A model generated the notes under the pieces. That model had not been told where the DNA came from and did no database searches. It worked only from the letters and a program-made list of their open reading frames with translations. Positions 1-7,825 of a stretch of DNA of 62,634 nucleotides are shown here, piece after piece; position 1 is the stretch's first letter, and the number at the start of each line of letters is the position of its first letter. Origin of the DNA: Pantanalinema sp. GBBB05 (lineage in GTDB: Bacteria > Cyanobacteriota > Cyanobacteriia > Leptolyngbyales > Leptolyngbyaceae); contig VRZD01000038.1 in NCBI GenBank assembly GCA_016743235.1, positions 1 to 62,634 on the forward strand, written 5' to 3'. The translations under genes were made by a program, and so were the position numbers.

Positions 1-63
1 TTTGCCGTAATGGGTATGCCCGTATTTGATAATTTGAGGAGATTGGCACTTGGGACAGTTCAT
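1..63 (-). CDS. IS1-type transposase, N-terminal end (runs off the window)
   Basis: Reading the minus strand from the ATG at 63-61 gives MNCPKCQSPQIIKYGHTHYG and continues past base 1. The CPKC zinc-ribbon start followed by a K-x-GHTHYGK stretch is the usual opening of IS1-family InsA-like proteins, which bind the element ends. Only the first 21 codons are in the window, so intactness cannot be judged. The outer inverted repeat should lie just right of 63 but I could not delimit it. It marks the left border of the window as mobile-element territory. Confidence 0.7.
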   Translation of the reverse strand, partial: MNCPKCQSPQIIKYGHTHYGK

Positions 64-301
64 CGACTTAGCTGCAATGCTTGATTCTCCCAGCTTATCA
101 AATCACCATTACTATGCATTACTACCGCTTGCCCAACCTGGTACCACTACTGACACGTCCTTCTCGTCTGGAACTGTTGATGGAGATTCTAGACATGCCG
201 TTACCTGTGCGATCGGACAAGTAGGAAGCCGGGACTGCCACATCTCTTTGGGGTGGGTAGTCCCTTTCCAACCCAGACTATTGGTGAGGAGGTGAAGACC
301 C

Positions 302-853
302 ATGCCACAAATCTTCGAAGTCGGTGGCAAAGTTCGTGACGAACTGCTGGGCATCCAGAGCAAGGATGCAGATTTCTCGTTTGTGCTCACACCTGAAGAG
401 GCGCAGGACAAAACGATTCATGCAGCATTTCAGTTCATGAAAGACTGGATGCTGGAGGCAGGGTTCAGAATCTTTCTGGAAACAGAGGACTGCTTGACAA
501 TTCGTGCCAAGTTTCCACCGCCTCACCAGGCATTGGTGACTGACTTTGTGTTAGCACGGCGGGAGTTGGAGTACTTATCGGGAACTCGAAAGCCGATCGT
601 TGTTCCAGGAACCCTGGAAGATGACTTGCAGCGGCGAGACTTTACGGTGAATGCTCTGGCAAAGTCCAAAACGGGAGAACTGATTGACCTGTTTAACGGA
701 CAGACCGACCTGGCAGCACGGGTCTTGAGAACACCGTTGCCACCGATGATGACGCTTGCAGATGATCCACTCCGGGCACTGAGAGCCGTGTTGATATTCG
801 AGACATTTACCGCAAGCGGCAAGAAAGACGACAATAGCAGAAACTCAAATTAA
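302..853 (+). pseudogene. CCA-adding enzyme / poly(A) polymerase-like gene, truncated after the head domain
   Basis: The 183-residue product begins with the class II nucleotidyltransferase signature GGKVRDELLG followed by KDADF (about residues 8-24), then RRDFTVNALA (about 112-121) and DDPLRALRA (about 154-162), as in tRNA CCA-adding enzymes and bacterial poly(A) polymerases. Such enzymes normally run to 400 residues or more. Here the homologous reading stops right after DPLRALRAV, and the last 20 residues look unrelated. An AGGAGGTGA ribosome-binding site at 287-295, 6 bases from the ATG, supports this start. The first D of the usual D-x-D is present (KDADF) but the RNA-binding domains are missing, so it is probably an inactive remnant; a stand-alone head-domain protein cannot be excluded. 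Confidence 0.75.
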
Positions 854-936
854 CATGCGATCAACTGCTTAACGTTGGGCATTCTAGGGGCATCTGTTTC
901 ACTGAATTAGTAAGACATCATCATTCGAACAAAGGT

Positions 937-1326
937 ATGAAGAAGCTCTTGAGTGTCGGTGCCTTGGTCATGCTGGCCAACCTTGTGCTTTTACCCTCAG
1001 CATCCGCCGCCAATCGAACTCCCTGGAAAACTATTCTCGATAGCCAATATGTCTCTGTCGTCAATTTAGTGGGAAATTTCTGCAAGTATGATGTTCCTGA
1101 AATCGCAAAACTGACTCCTGCTCAAAAGCGTTATTACTGCCAAAAATATCCAGCACTGAAAGCCATTTACGATCGCTGCCCTCAGGGGAAAGGAACCATC
1201 CGATATTCCCACTTAACCCAGGGAGCACTTAAGTTTTTCTACACCTGCTCGAACATTGAGAACCCCGTTGAGCTGATTTACCCAGAGCAACTCCGCCAGG
1301 AATTCGAAAAGGACCCAAATTGGTAA
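937..1326 (+). CDS. Small secreted protein of unknown function
   Basis: 129 residues with a clear signal peptide: KK at positions 2-3, a hydrophobic run to about residue 20, and an ASA-A cleavage site near residues 23-25. The mature part has four cysteines (CKYD, YYCQK, DRCPQ, YTCSN), which could form disulfides in the periplasm. I do not recognise the family. The next gene begins 12 bases after the stop, so the two are probably cotranscribed, ending at the hairpin at 1669-1692. Confidence 0.6.
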   Translation: MKKLLSVGALVMLANLVLLPSASAANRTPWKTILDSQYVSVVNLVGNFCKYDVPEIAKLTPAQKRYYCQKYPALKAIYDRCPQGKGTIRYSHLTQGALKFFYTCSNIENPVELIYPEQLRQEFEKDPNW

Positions 1327-1338
1327 AGGGACAGAGCT

Positions 1339-1668
1339 ATGGATGATTTTGTAAAGAAAGCGGCTGGGTTTGGTTTACCGGCTGTTCTATTGTTAATTGC
1401 AATGACAACAACTGGAAAAACCGGACCTGAAGGAGCAAAAGCAGCTTTAGAAAAAATGGGAGGATTAATTCCGGGTGCCGTGCTTTTGGGCTTGACAGGG
1501 ACCATTGCTAGCCTGGTTGCAACCTATGGCTTAGAAAAGTTACTGGTTGAAATTTATCACCAACGACACCGAAACGGAGAACGAAGACGCCACTTATTTT
1601 GGGAAATTAAGTGGCTACCCATTTCTACCGGCTTGAAGCTGAGGCTTTATGAAGCGATTGGAGCTTGA
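1339..1668 (+). CDS. Small membrane protein of unknown function
   Basis: 109 residues with two hydrophobic segments (about residues 10-24 and 43-64) separated by a Lys/Gly/Glu-rich loop, and a basic C-terminal tail (HRNGERRRH). This suggests a two-helix inner-membrane protein. It follows the secreted protein at 937 by 12 bases and is followed directly by a terminator-like hairpin, so the pair looks like a complete two-gene operon. No family was recognised. Confidence 0.55.
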   Translation: MDDFVKKAAGFGLPAVLLLIAMTTTGKTGPEGAKAALEKMGGLIPGAVLLGLTGTIASLVATYGLEKLLVEIYHQRHRNGERRRHLFWEIKWLPISTGLKLRLYEAIGA

Positions 1669-1704
1669 TCCTGATTAGGGGTGTAATCAGGAAACGCTTT
1701 TGTT
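1669..1704 (+). terminator. Hairpin terminator after the 937-1668 gene pair
   Basis: TCCTGATTA at 1669-1677 and TAATCAGGA at 1684-1692 form a perfect 9-bp stem with a 6-base loop, beginning one base after the stop codon of the membrane-protein gene. A T-rich stretch (CTTTTGTTT) follows. The shape is that of an intrinsic terminator, with a slightly distant U tract. Confidence 0.6.
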
Positions 1705-1784
1705 TAGTAATGGAGTTAAACAACGTTTTAAGTTTTTTACTCTTTCGCTATAGGTATACGTTATACTCTGCTGATGCAAAACAA

Positions 1785-2480
1785 TTACACGAATGGGTTT
1801 CCTACCCAAATCTGCTGAGCATCATAAAACTCACCCCGCTGCTCGATCGCATATCCACTCAATAGTAGAGCTAGCCATAATTGCACCAACGGCATTCCTA
1901 TAGATCGCTGCAACTGCATTAACGGAATTGTTGAAATGCGCTGCTCTGTCATCCAAAGGGCTATCGTCTGGTCCCACGTTGAGACATCTTCATCATGGGC
2001 CAAACTCAGGGCAGCATTAAACGCTTCCACCTCGGTTAAGCCTGGGTACTGACTCATCTGCTCGTCTAGCACCTGCAATAAGGCTGACTGATCCAGTTCA
2101 CCCACTACTGATCCAACTTGTAAAGCAGAACGCTCTGGCGACTTTCTAGGTAAGCTCTCTAGGGGTCCAATAAACTGATCTAAGTCCAGCTCCATTGTTT
2201 GCCGCACATAACGATCGAAGGCATCGCTGGGCATGACTGGGCCTTCAGAACTGGTTGTCGCTTCTAGTTCCTCAAATGCCAATGCCGATCGCGCCTGAAA
2301 CACCTGAACAATTTGGGCGATCGCTTCAGCCGCCACTTGCAATTGCTCGACGGTATTGAGGTCAGTTAATGAATCCTCCAACACATCTAGGAGTTGCCTG
2401 ACATCGGCGTCATCGGGAGAGATCGTCGCTTCCTGCAATACGTCCCATAGTGGCAGCTCTAACTGCTCTACTTGTCTCAT
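1785..2480 (-). CDS. Hypothetical acidic protein, first of a plasmid-type pair
   Basis: 231 residues, strongly acidic and helical (Leu/Glu/Asp/Gln-rich), with no catalytic motif or membrane segment that I recognise. The start at 2480 gives MRQVEQLELPLWD. Its ATG lies 9 bases after the stop of the 2490-3035 gene, so the two are likely one transcript and possibly partners. I associate such two-gene units with cyanobacterial plasmids, but this is memory, not a search. Function unknown. Confidence 0.6.
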   Translation of the reverse strand: MRQVEQLELPLWDVLQEATISPDDADVRQLLDVLEDSLTDLNTVEQLQVAAEAIAQIVQVFQARSALAFEELEATTSSEGPVMPSDAFDRYVRQTMELDLDQFIGPLESLPRKSPERSALQVGSVVGELDQSALLQVLDEQMSQYPGLTEVEAFNAALSLAHDEDVSTWDQTIALWMTEQRISTIPLMQLQRSIGMPLVQLWLALLLSGYAIEQRGEFYDAQQIWVGNPFV

Positions 2481-2489
2481 GCCCTCTCC

Positions 2490-3035
2490 TCAATGATGTA
2501 GGGGACAGGGTCGCAGTCCACATAGCTCTGGATCGAGTCGAGTTTGGCTCGCAAACTTCTTGATCCCATAGCGGTCTTCCAACACATTCAGCAACTTCCC
2601 CACATACTGATGCACCTGGCTGGGTAACATGCCCAAGCAATGCACAGGGGGGACGATCGCAATCTTCTCCTGCCCCTGCCAAATTTCAGCGGCGATCGCA
2701 TGCACGGGTGTATCCGCTCCTGCTTTACGGTAGACCACTAAGACTCCAAACACCAATTGGCTCAAGGGTTCAAACTCAACTGGAATCTGTTCTAGTTCGC
2801 CCTCTTTACGTTTACGCCTGCGTGTTTGATTAATGCGATCGCGGTTTCTGGCGTAAGAGCGGCGGCTGTAGCAGACCGCTGGATTCCAGCAGCCATCGCC
2901 TTCTGCCCCATGCAACGCTTGCGCTTGCTCAGCTGACAGCATGGCACACTTGCGGCACTTCTCAGGCAGCGATCGCTTTTTAGGAGTGTGGATAGGATTA
3001 GGGTGGATAAGTCTGGGCATCGGATAGCTCACCAA
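2490..3035 (-). CDS. Hypothetical zinc-binding-like protein, second of the pair
   Basis: 181 residues. The N-terminal third contains CRKC (about residues 32-35) and a later CWNPAVCYSRRSYARNRDR segment, a Cys4-type arrangement that could bind zinc, followed by a basic RRRKRK stretch suited to nucleic-acid contact. The C-terminal half is a mixed alpha/beta region (LVFGVLVVYRK, then VHCLGMLPSQVHQYVGKLL). I do not know its role. It is upstream in the same apparent operon as the acidic protein at 1785-2480; one basic and one acidic protein could form a complex. Confidence 0.6.
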   Translation of the reverse strand: MVSYPMPRLIHPNPIHTPKKRSLPEKCRKCAMLSAEQAQALHGAEGDGCWNPAVCYSRRSYARNRDRINQTRRRKRKEGELEQIPVEFEPLSQLVFGVLVVYRKAGADTPVHAIAAEIWQGQEKIAIVPPVHCLGMLPSQVHQYVGKLLNVLEDRYGIKKFASQTRLDPELCGLRPCPLHH

Positions 3036-3183
3036 ATCCTTTAACAGTGGAGATCCAGAATACAGGCTTGGGCTATTATCTCATATTGTCTTAGGCTCGT
3101 CTTATCCCCGATATTTGACCAATATCAGGGATAGAGGTTTATAGACCAAGTGTAAATACTCATGCAAAATTAGCTGCCATTCC

Positions 3184-3220
3184 CTGTTCTCGTTTCCCTC
3201 GTCTCACGCTTTAATCGACA
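3184..3220 (+). repeat. 37-bp direct repeat, copy 1
   Basis: This 37-base segment matches 5670-5706 at 33 of 37 positions; both start CTGTTCTCGTTT and end GCTTTAATCGACA. The copies lie in the same orientation 2.49 kb apart, bracket the cyclase gene, and each sits 13-38 bases ahead of a start codon (3234 and 5745). Confidence 0.75.
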
Positions 3221-3233
3221 TGGAGGGGATTCC

Positions 3234-3541
3234 ATGACCCTGTATCGAAAATTAGGCGGCAAAACAGACTACATGCCAAAAGAGCTACGACATCACATTA
3301 TTCTCAAGTTAACGGCTGCAACTAATTCCTTCAGTCAAACGGACCTCACGAGCGCCCAACATCAGCAAGCACCTGAGAAGATTGAGCTGGAGATTGACGA
3401 GTGTGTTGAATCTGGATGAAAACGTCTGGAACTGAACAGCTATGCCAAATTGAATCTGGAAGGAGGCATTAAAATCTGGCGAAATCCTAGCTTTTCCCTT
3501 ATCTTAAACCAGGGATCTGGAGTTGGGACGGAGCCTGAATA
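3234..3541 (+). pseudogene. Small ORF interrupted by an in-frame TGA
   Basis: An ATG at 3234 opens a 61-codon reading frame that stops at TGA 3417-3419 and then continues in the same frame for another 40 codons to TAG 3539-3541, with protein-like composition (for example LELNSYAKLNLEGG). The start lies 13 bases after repeat copy 1, with GGAGGGGA in the gap as a possible ribosome-binding site. No family was recognised. It may be a small gene broken by one nonsense change, or chance reading frames. Confidence 0.3.
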
Positions 3542-3670
3542 GAAACGAGTCTAGAGATCGCCACTCCGTTTCACCGTTAGTGTGAATCGCACAATAGGAT
3601 GAATGTCTGGCTCTGAGCGCTCTTCAATCCATATGAGTGCTTCAACCTCTTATCAAACCTGGTTATAGGC

Positions 3671-5659
3671 ATGGAACCCATAGATTTAGGTGTACTATCT
3701 TGCTTCACAGGAGAACCCGTAGATTTATCAGTTATTTTACAAACCCTACAAAATCGTATTAGTCCACAGCCAGAATTGGTGATCGCCTTACGCCGCCAGG
3801 TACTATCCATCAAGCCACACTCACTAGAGATTTATCAAATCCTGGCAGACTGGATTTTACAGATGGGAGAACCCTTGATTGCCTGTGATTTAGTGGTCGA
3901 AGGGTTACAACAATGGCCCAAGGATTACAAATTACGGCAATATATGGCGCTGGCGTTGCTGAATAGCGGTGCAGTACAACGGGCATATCAATTACTATTG
4001 CAACTTCAGCAGGAGGATCACCAAAATACCAAAACAATCGCCCTGCTGGGTCGTATTTATAAAGACATGGCAAGGCAAACCCAATTACCCGAAGAGAAAC
4101 AAACTTACTATCGCCTGTCCTATGAACACTATCAGCGAGCTTATGTGCTGGGACAACAATTGTCAGCCGGAATTGAGGCAGCAACGTTAGTTCTCATTTT
4201 GGGTAGCCATCAACAGGCTGATCAACTGGCACGAGAGGTTGAGAGTGCCTGCCTACAAGAACTGGAAACCGTTCAAACCGAAAATCAAGATCCTTACTGG
4301 TGCTATGCAACGTTGGGGGAAGTTGCATTAATTCAGCAAGATTGGGACAAAGCCCGTCGATGGTACTCCCAAGCCAATCAAGCTGGACAGGGACGACTGG
4401 GGATTTTGAGTAATACCTATCGGAACGCCCGCTTGTTACTGGAATTTCTGGGCAATGACCAGCATGGCATTCTGCAATGCTTCCAAATTCCATCAGTCGT
4501 GGTGTTCGCTGGACATATGATTGATCGTCCTCAGCGATCGCAGCTCCGATTTCCAGCTCAACTTGAATCTCTAGTCAATGAGGCGATTCAGGTACAACTG
4601 GAGGGCTTAGATGCCCGATTGGGCTATTGCTCCGCCGCCAGTGGGTCTGATATTTTGTTTGCAGAATCGTTGCTGGCGAGAGGGGGGGAAGTCCGCATCA
4701 TCCTACCCTTTGAGCGCGAAGAATTCATTCAAGATTCAGTGGCACCAGCCGGAGCAGAGTGGATCAAGCGATTTGATCGGGTGATTGAACAGGCCACCGA
4801 AGTCATCGTTGTTTCTCAGCGTCAGCAGGGGGATCGCAGTCTCGCTTATGAATACTCCAATCAGATCCTATACGGGTTGGCTCAAATGCGGGCAAACCAG
4901 CTGGAGACAACCCTGACTCCCCTAGCGGTTTGGAACGGTAAACCAGGCGATGGACCGGGGGGGACAGCGACAATGGTACAGTACTGGCAAAATCAGGGGC
5001 ATCCGGTGCAGATTATTCATCTTGAAGCTTTGCTGCATCAGGTGCAGGTAAACGTGCCGCCGCCCTTCACTCCCAAAGCGCCCTCAACCCTCAACACAAC
5101 CGATTCCGCTCTGACCGTAGAGTTGACCCGGGAGATTAGGGCAATGCTATTTGCTGATGTCGTCCAGTTCTCCCATTTAGGAGAAAATCAAATGGCCGCC
5201 TACGTGCAGTATTTTCTGGGGGCAATCGCTCAACTGAGCGTAACATCCTATCAACCCGTTCATCAGAATACTTGGGGAGATGCCATCTACTTTGTCTTTG
5301 CATCCGTTCGTGAAGCAGGTTGTTTTGCATTACAGCTACAGAAACTGATGCAAGAGACTGCATGGGCAAGTAAAGGTTTACCAGAGCATCTCAGTCTTCG
5401 CATTGCCCTGCATGCAGGTCCCGTTTACCGCTGTGTCGATCCGGTGACCAGGCGGATGAATTATGTCGGGTCTCATGTCAATCATGCAGCTCGAATTGAA
5501 CCTGTGACTCCCCCTGGTCAGGTTTATGCTAGTCAGGCGTTTGCCGCTCTGGTGATTGCAGAAGGCATTACAGACTTCACCTGTGAGTACGTAGGCAGGG
5601 TACCTTATGCTAAAGGGTATGGAACCTTTCCAACCTATTTTGTTCACCATCACTGTTAG
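3671..5659 (+). CDS. TPR - Rossmann-like - class III adenylate/guanylate cyclase
   Basis: 662 residues. Residues about 30-260 are TPR-like helical repeats. Residues about 272-450 form a Rossmann-type region (VVFAGHMIDRP, then SGSDILFAESLLARGGEVRI) resembling the domain found beside cyclases in TPR-cyclase proteins. Residues about 485-655 are a class III nucleotidyl cyclase domain. MLFADVVQFS and TWGDAIYF carry the two metal-binding aspartates, and VGSHVNHAARIE carries the Asn and Arg that contact the nucleotide. It should make cAMP or cGMP from ATP or GTP in the cytoplasm; substrate choice cannot be read with certainty. There is no membrane segment. It lies alone between two direct repeats, just upstream of a recombinase gene. 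Confidence 0.85.
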   Translation: MEPIDLGVLSCFTGEPVDLSVILQTLQNRISPQPELVIALRRQVLSIKPHSLEIYQILADWILQMGEPLIACDLVVEGLQQWPKDYKLRQYMALALLNSGAVQRAYQLLLQLQQEDHQNTKTIALLGRIYKDMARQTQLPEEKQTYYRLSYEHYQRAYVLGQQLSAGIEAATLVLILGSHQQADQLAREVESACLQELETVQTENQDPYWCYATLGEVALIQQDWDKARRWYSQANQAGQGRLGILSNTYRNARLLLEFLGNDQHGILQCFQIPSVVVFAGHMIDRPQRSQLRFPAQLESLVNEAIQVQLEGLDARLGYCSAASGSDILFAESLLARGGEVRIILPFEREEFIQDSVAPAGAEWIKRFDRVIEQATEVIVVSQRQQGDRSLAYEYSNQILYGLAQMRANQLETTLTPLAVWNGKPGDGPGGTATMVQYWQNQGHPVQIIHLEALLHQVQVNVPPPFTPKAPSTLNTTDSALTVELTREIRAMLFADVVQFSHLGENQMAAYVQYFLGAIAQLSVTSYQPVHQNTWGDAIYFVFASVREAGCFALQLQKLMQETAWASKGLPEHLSLRIALHAGPVYRCVDPVTRRMNYVGSHVNHAARIEPVTPPGQVYASQAFAALVIAEGITDFTCEYVGRVPYAKGYGTFPTYFVHHHC

Positions 5660-5669
5660 GGCACTGATG

Positions 5670-5706
5670 CTGTTCTCGTTTCTTTAGTCTCATGCTTTAA
5701 TCGACA
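5670..5706 (+). repeat. 37-bp direct repeat, copy 2
   Basis: Second copy of the repeat at 3184-3220 (33/37 identical, same orientation). It starts 10 bases after the cyclase stop codon and ends 38 bases before the recombinase ATG at 5745. It may be a shared promoter/leader element or a recombination site for the adjacent recombinase. Confidence 0.75.
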
Positions 5707-5744
5707 GAGCTGGGTTCTATTGCTGTGTATTGAGATTAAGCGCG

Positions 5745-6737
5745 ATGAAACGTCCAGCCATTCCAGAGCCAGTCATTGTGTCATTAACTGGGGGTAAAAC
5801 CACTCCTCCAGTTGCTGTCGTTAAAGCGATCGCTCCAACAGATTTACGACAGACGAAGGTGGATGAGTTTATCGCCGCGCGATCGCTCAAACCTAAAAGT
5901 GAGCAAGCCTATCGCCGTGACTTGCAGTATTTCATGGACTGGACATCTCAAGCCTGGGGCAATGTCACCAGACGGCAGATCGCCCAGTTCAAGCAATTCC
6001 TGGTGCAAGAGCGCCAGTTAGCGCCCAACTCTGTCAACCGCATTTTGCGGACACTCAAGACTTTTTACAAATGGCTATTAGAGTCTGAATATGTCACCAG
6101 TGACCCGACTACTGGGGTGAAGCAGGAGAAAGTCCCAGACGCTCAATCCCAGGAATTGGAGGATGAAGAGGTTGAACGAATCTATGCCGCGATCGCAGAG
6201 GTTAGTCGAGATCCCATCCGCGATCGTGCCTTGTTCTCTGTGTTGCTGCATGGGTTACGAGCAGAGGAAGCGATCAACCTCAATATTGAGGATTACGATG
6301 GACAGCAAGTAATCATTCGGGAAGCGAAGCATAACAGCGTGGGGGAAGTTCCCTTAGCTCGCTCAGCTCGAAATGACTTAGACAACTACATTCAGCAGCG
6401 GCAAGAAACCAGCGAACAAGAACTATTACCTGAAAGCCCACTATTTATCTCCAACTCTAATCGCAGTCGAGGCAAGCGCCTCACCTACTGGGGAGTGCAA
6501 GAGGTGATGAACCAACTGGCGGATCATACTGGCATCAACTTACATGCCCATCGTGGACGGCATACCTTCTGTACAAATCTAATTGTGAAGCTGGAGATGG
6601 ATACAGCATTAGCAATGGAGTTATCCCGCCATCGCGATATTCGCAGCTTCAAACGCTACACCAATCGCAAGAATAAGTTAGCCGCGAAACGAGCTTTTCT
6701 CAAGGCAACTGACCAGCTAGAGTCTGAGCAAAGATAG
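5745..6737 (+). CDS. Tyrosine recombinase / phage-type integrase
   Basis: About 330 residues. Residues about 30-120 form a SAM-like core-binding domain (SEQAYRRDLQYFMDW, then LAPNSVNRILRTLKTFYKWL). The catalytic domain follows with HGLRAEEAINL (catalytic Arg), a Lys in EAKHNSVGEVPL, HAHRGRHTF (His-x-x-Arg) and RHRDIRSFKRYT (second His and Tyr nucleophile). The set appears complete, so it should be active in site-specific strand exchange. The ATG at 5745 is preferred over a TTG at 5730. It stands next to repeat copy 2, a candidate recombination site, and upstream of parAB. It could resolve plasmid multimers or move the upstream cassette. Confidence 0.88.
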   Translation: MKRPAIPEPVIVSLTGGKTTPPVAVVKAIAPTDLRQTKVDEFIAARSLKPKSEQAYRRDLQYFMDWTSQAWGNVTRRQIAQFKQFLVQERQLAPNSVNRILRTLKTFYKWLLESEYVTSDPTTGVKQEKVPDAQSQELEDEEVERIYAAIAEVSRDPIRDRALFSVLLHGLRAEEAINLNIEDYDGQQVIIREAKHNSVGEVPLARSARNDLDNYIQQRQETSEQELLPESPLFISNSNRSRGKRLTYWGVQEVMNQLADHTGINLHAHRGRHTFCTNLIVKLEMDTALAMELSRHRDIRSFKRYTNRKNKLAAKRAFLKATDQLESEQR

Positions 6738-6837
6738 AAGAGTCAGACAGGAGATCAGCAGCCCTTGGCTAAAGCATGGAACCATCCAGAGCCTAGAAAA
6801 TTTCTCGTGGCTCTCAATACATGCTCTCAGATCTCAT

Positions 6838-6857
6838 TTCCCACACGAGTGTGGGAA
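6838..6857. promoter_or_regulatory. Putative centromere-like site parS-1, upstream of parA
   Basis: TTCCCACACGAGTGTGGGAA is a palindrome with perfect 9-bp arms around GA. It lies 105 bp before the parA ATG. The same palindrome recurs at 8397-8416 and in an 18-bp form at 7736-7753, and a half site GTGTGGGAA occurs at 6883-6891. Clustering of a 20-bp palindrome in and around parAB is what a ParB-binding site would show. It may also let ParB repress the operon. Confidence 0.75.
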
Positions 6858-6961
6858 GGATTGAATATAATTCCAAATACTTGTGTGGGAAGATCGAAAA
6901 TCTTGATCTAAATATTGCAAAATGCAGTAGGATTGAGGACATTCACTCGCCAATCTTTAAC

Positions 6962-7825
6962 ATGGCAGTAGTCACTTCAATTTTCAATCAAGCAGGAGGC
7001 GTAGCTAAATCTACGCTGACACTGAATTTAGGCTATACCCTATCTCAAGCAGGTCAAAGAGTTCTACTAGTAGATTTTGATCCTCAGGGCAGCCTCACTG
7101 TTTTTCTCGGTTTTGAACCCTGGGACCTACCCGTCACTGTATATGACACGTTGATGGGAAACTACTCTACTAAAGAGTCTCTTATTTCAGTGCTAGAGCA
7201 AGCAATCGTTTCTGCACATCAGATGGATCTTTTACCTGCTAACCGCCGGTTAGGCAAAGCAGAACTTGAATTATTTACAGCAATGAATCGAGAGCGGAAA
7301 CTAGCCGCGATGTTAGATCCACTAAAGGATCGATACGATTGGATTCTGATTGATTGTCCACCAAGCTTAGGACTATTGAGTGTATCAGCCCTCACAGCGT
7401 CTAATGGTGTCCTTGTTCCTGTAGAAACGGAGTATAAATCTTGGGTCGGTACCGACCTATTACTAGAGACGATTACTTTGGTTCGACGTGAGATCAATCC
7501 AGGCCTAAGCATTTTTGGTTTTATTCCCACGAAACATACCAGGACTAAAAGTCAGCATCAGCGAGTTCTCAAGGCAATGCGAGAACAGCTTGCCAGTGTT
7601 GGTATGGTATTTGATCCAATCCCAAACGCAACTGCTTTTGCAGATGCCTCTGAAGCAGGGCAACCTCTGATGCTCTACGATCGCCGTCACGTTGCCTTGC
7701 AAGCACTTCAGTCTTTAGCAAGTACGCTGCTCTCTACCCACACGGGTGTGGGTGAATTAGTTGCAGCTACAGATGTCAAACAATCTACATCTCGTAATTC
7801 CAGCAAAGCAAAAGTGAAGTCGTAA
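6962..7825 (+). CDS. parA: ParA-family partition ATPase
   Basis: 287 residues from the ATG at 6962. The deviant Walker A is NQAGGVAKSTLTLNLG (about residues 8-23), VLLVDFDPQGSL is the A' motif, and WILIDCPPSLG is Walker B. ParA ATPases drive plasmid segregation by moving along the nucleoid with ParB-parS complexes. A longer frame opens at 6821 but would run through parS-1, and homologous sequence starts at MAVVTSIFNQ, so 6962 is chosen. The last part of the gene contains a second parS-like palindrome (7736-7753), read as the peptide STHTGVGEL. The stop codon overlaps the parB ATG by one base, indicating translational coupling. Confidence 0.93.
   Translation: MAVVTSIFNQAGGVAKSTLTLNLGYTLSQAGQRVLLVDFDPQGSLTVFLGFEPWDLPVTVYDTLMGNYSTKESLISVLEQAIVSAHQMDLLPANRRLGKAELELFTAMNRERKLAAMLDPLKDRYDWILIDCPPSLGLLSVSALTASNGVLVPVETEYKSWVGTDLLLETITLVRREINPGLSIFGFIPTKHTRTKSQHQRVLKAMREQLASVGMVFDPIPNATAFADASEAGQPLMLYDRRHVALQALQSLASTLLSTHTGVGELVAATDVKQSTSRNSSKAKVKS
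7736..7753. promoter_or_regulatory. Putative parS-2, inside the 3' end of parA
   Basis: ACCCACACGGGTGTGGGT has perfect 8-bp arms around GG. It aligns with the central 18 bases of the other two sites, but the first and last base have changed from T/A to A/T as a compensated pair, keeping the palindrome. It is read as in-frame codons (HTGVG) near the ParA C-terminus. Confidence 0.72.

Noticed and set aside
50..295. 81-codon plus-strand frame before the CCA-like gene
   Set aside because: Overlaps the IS1-type transposase start on the other strand and has no protein-like features.
6821..6961. N-terminal extension of ParA by 47 codons
   Set aside because: It would run through the parS-1 palindrome and carries no ParA-like sequence; MAVVTSIFNQ at 6962 fits the family start.
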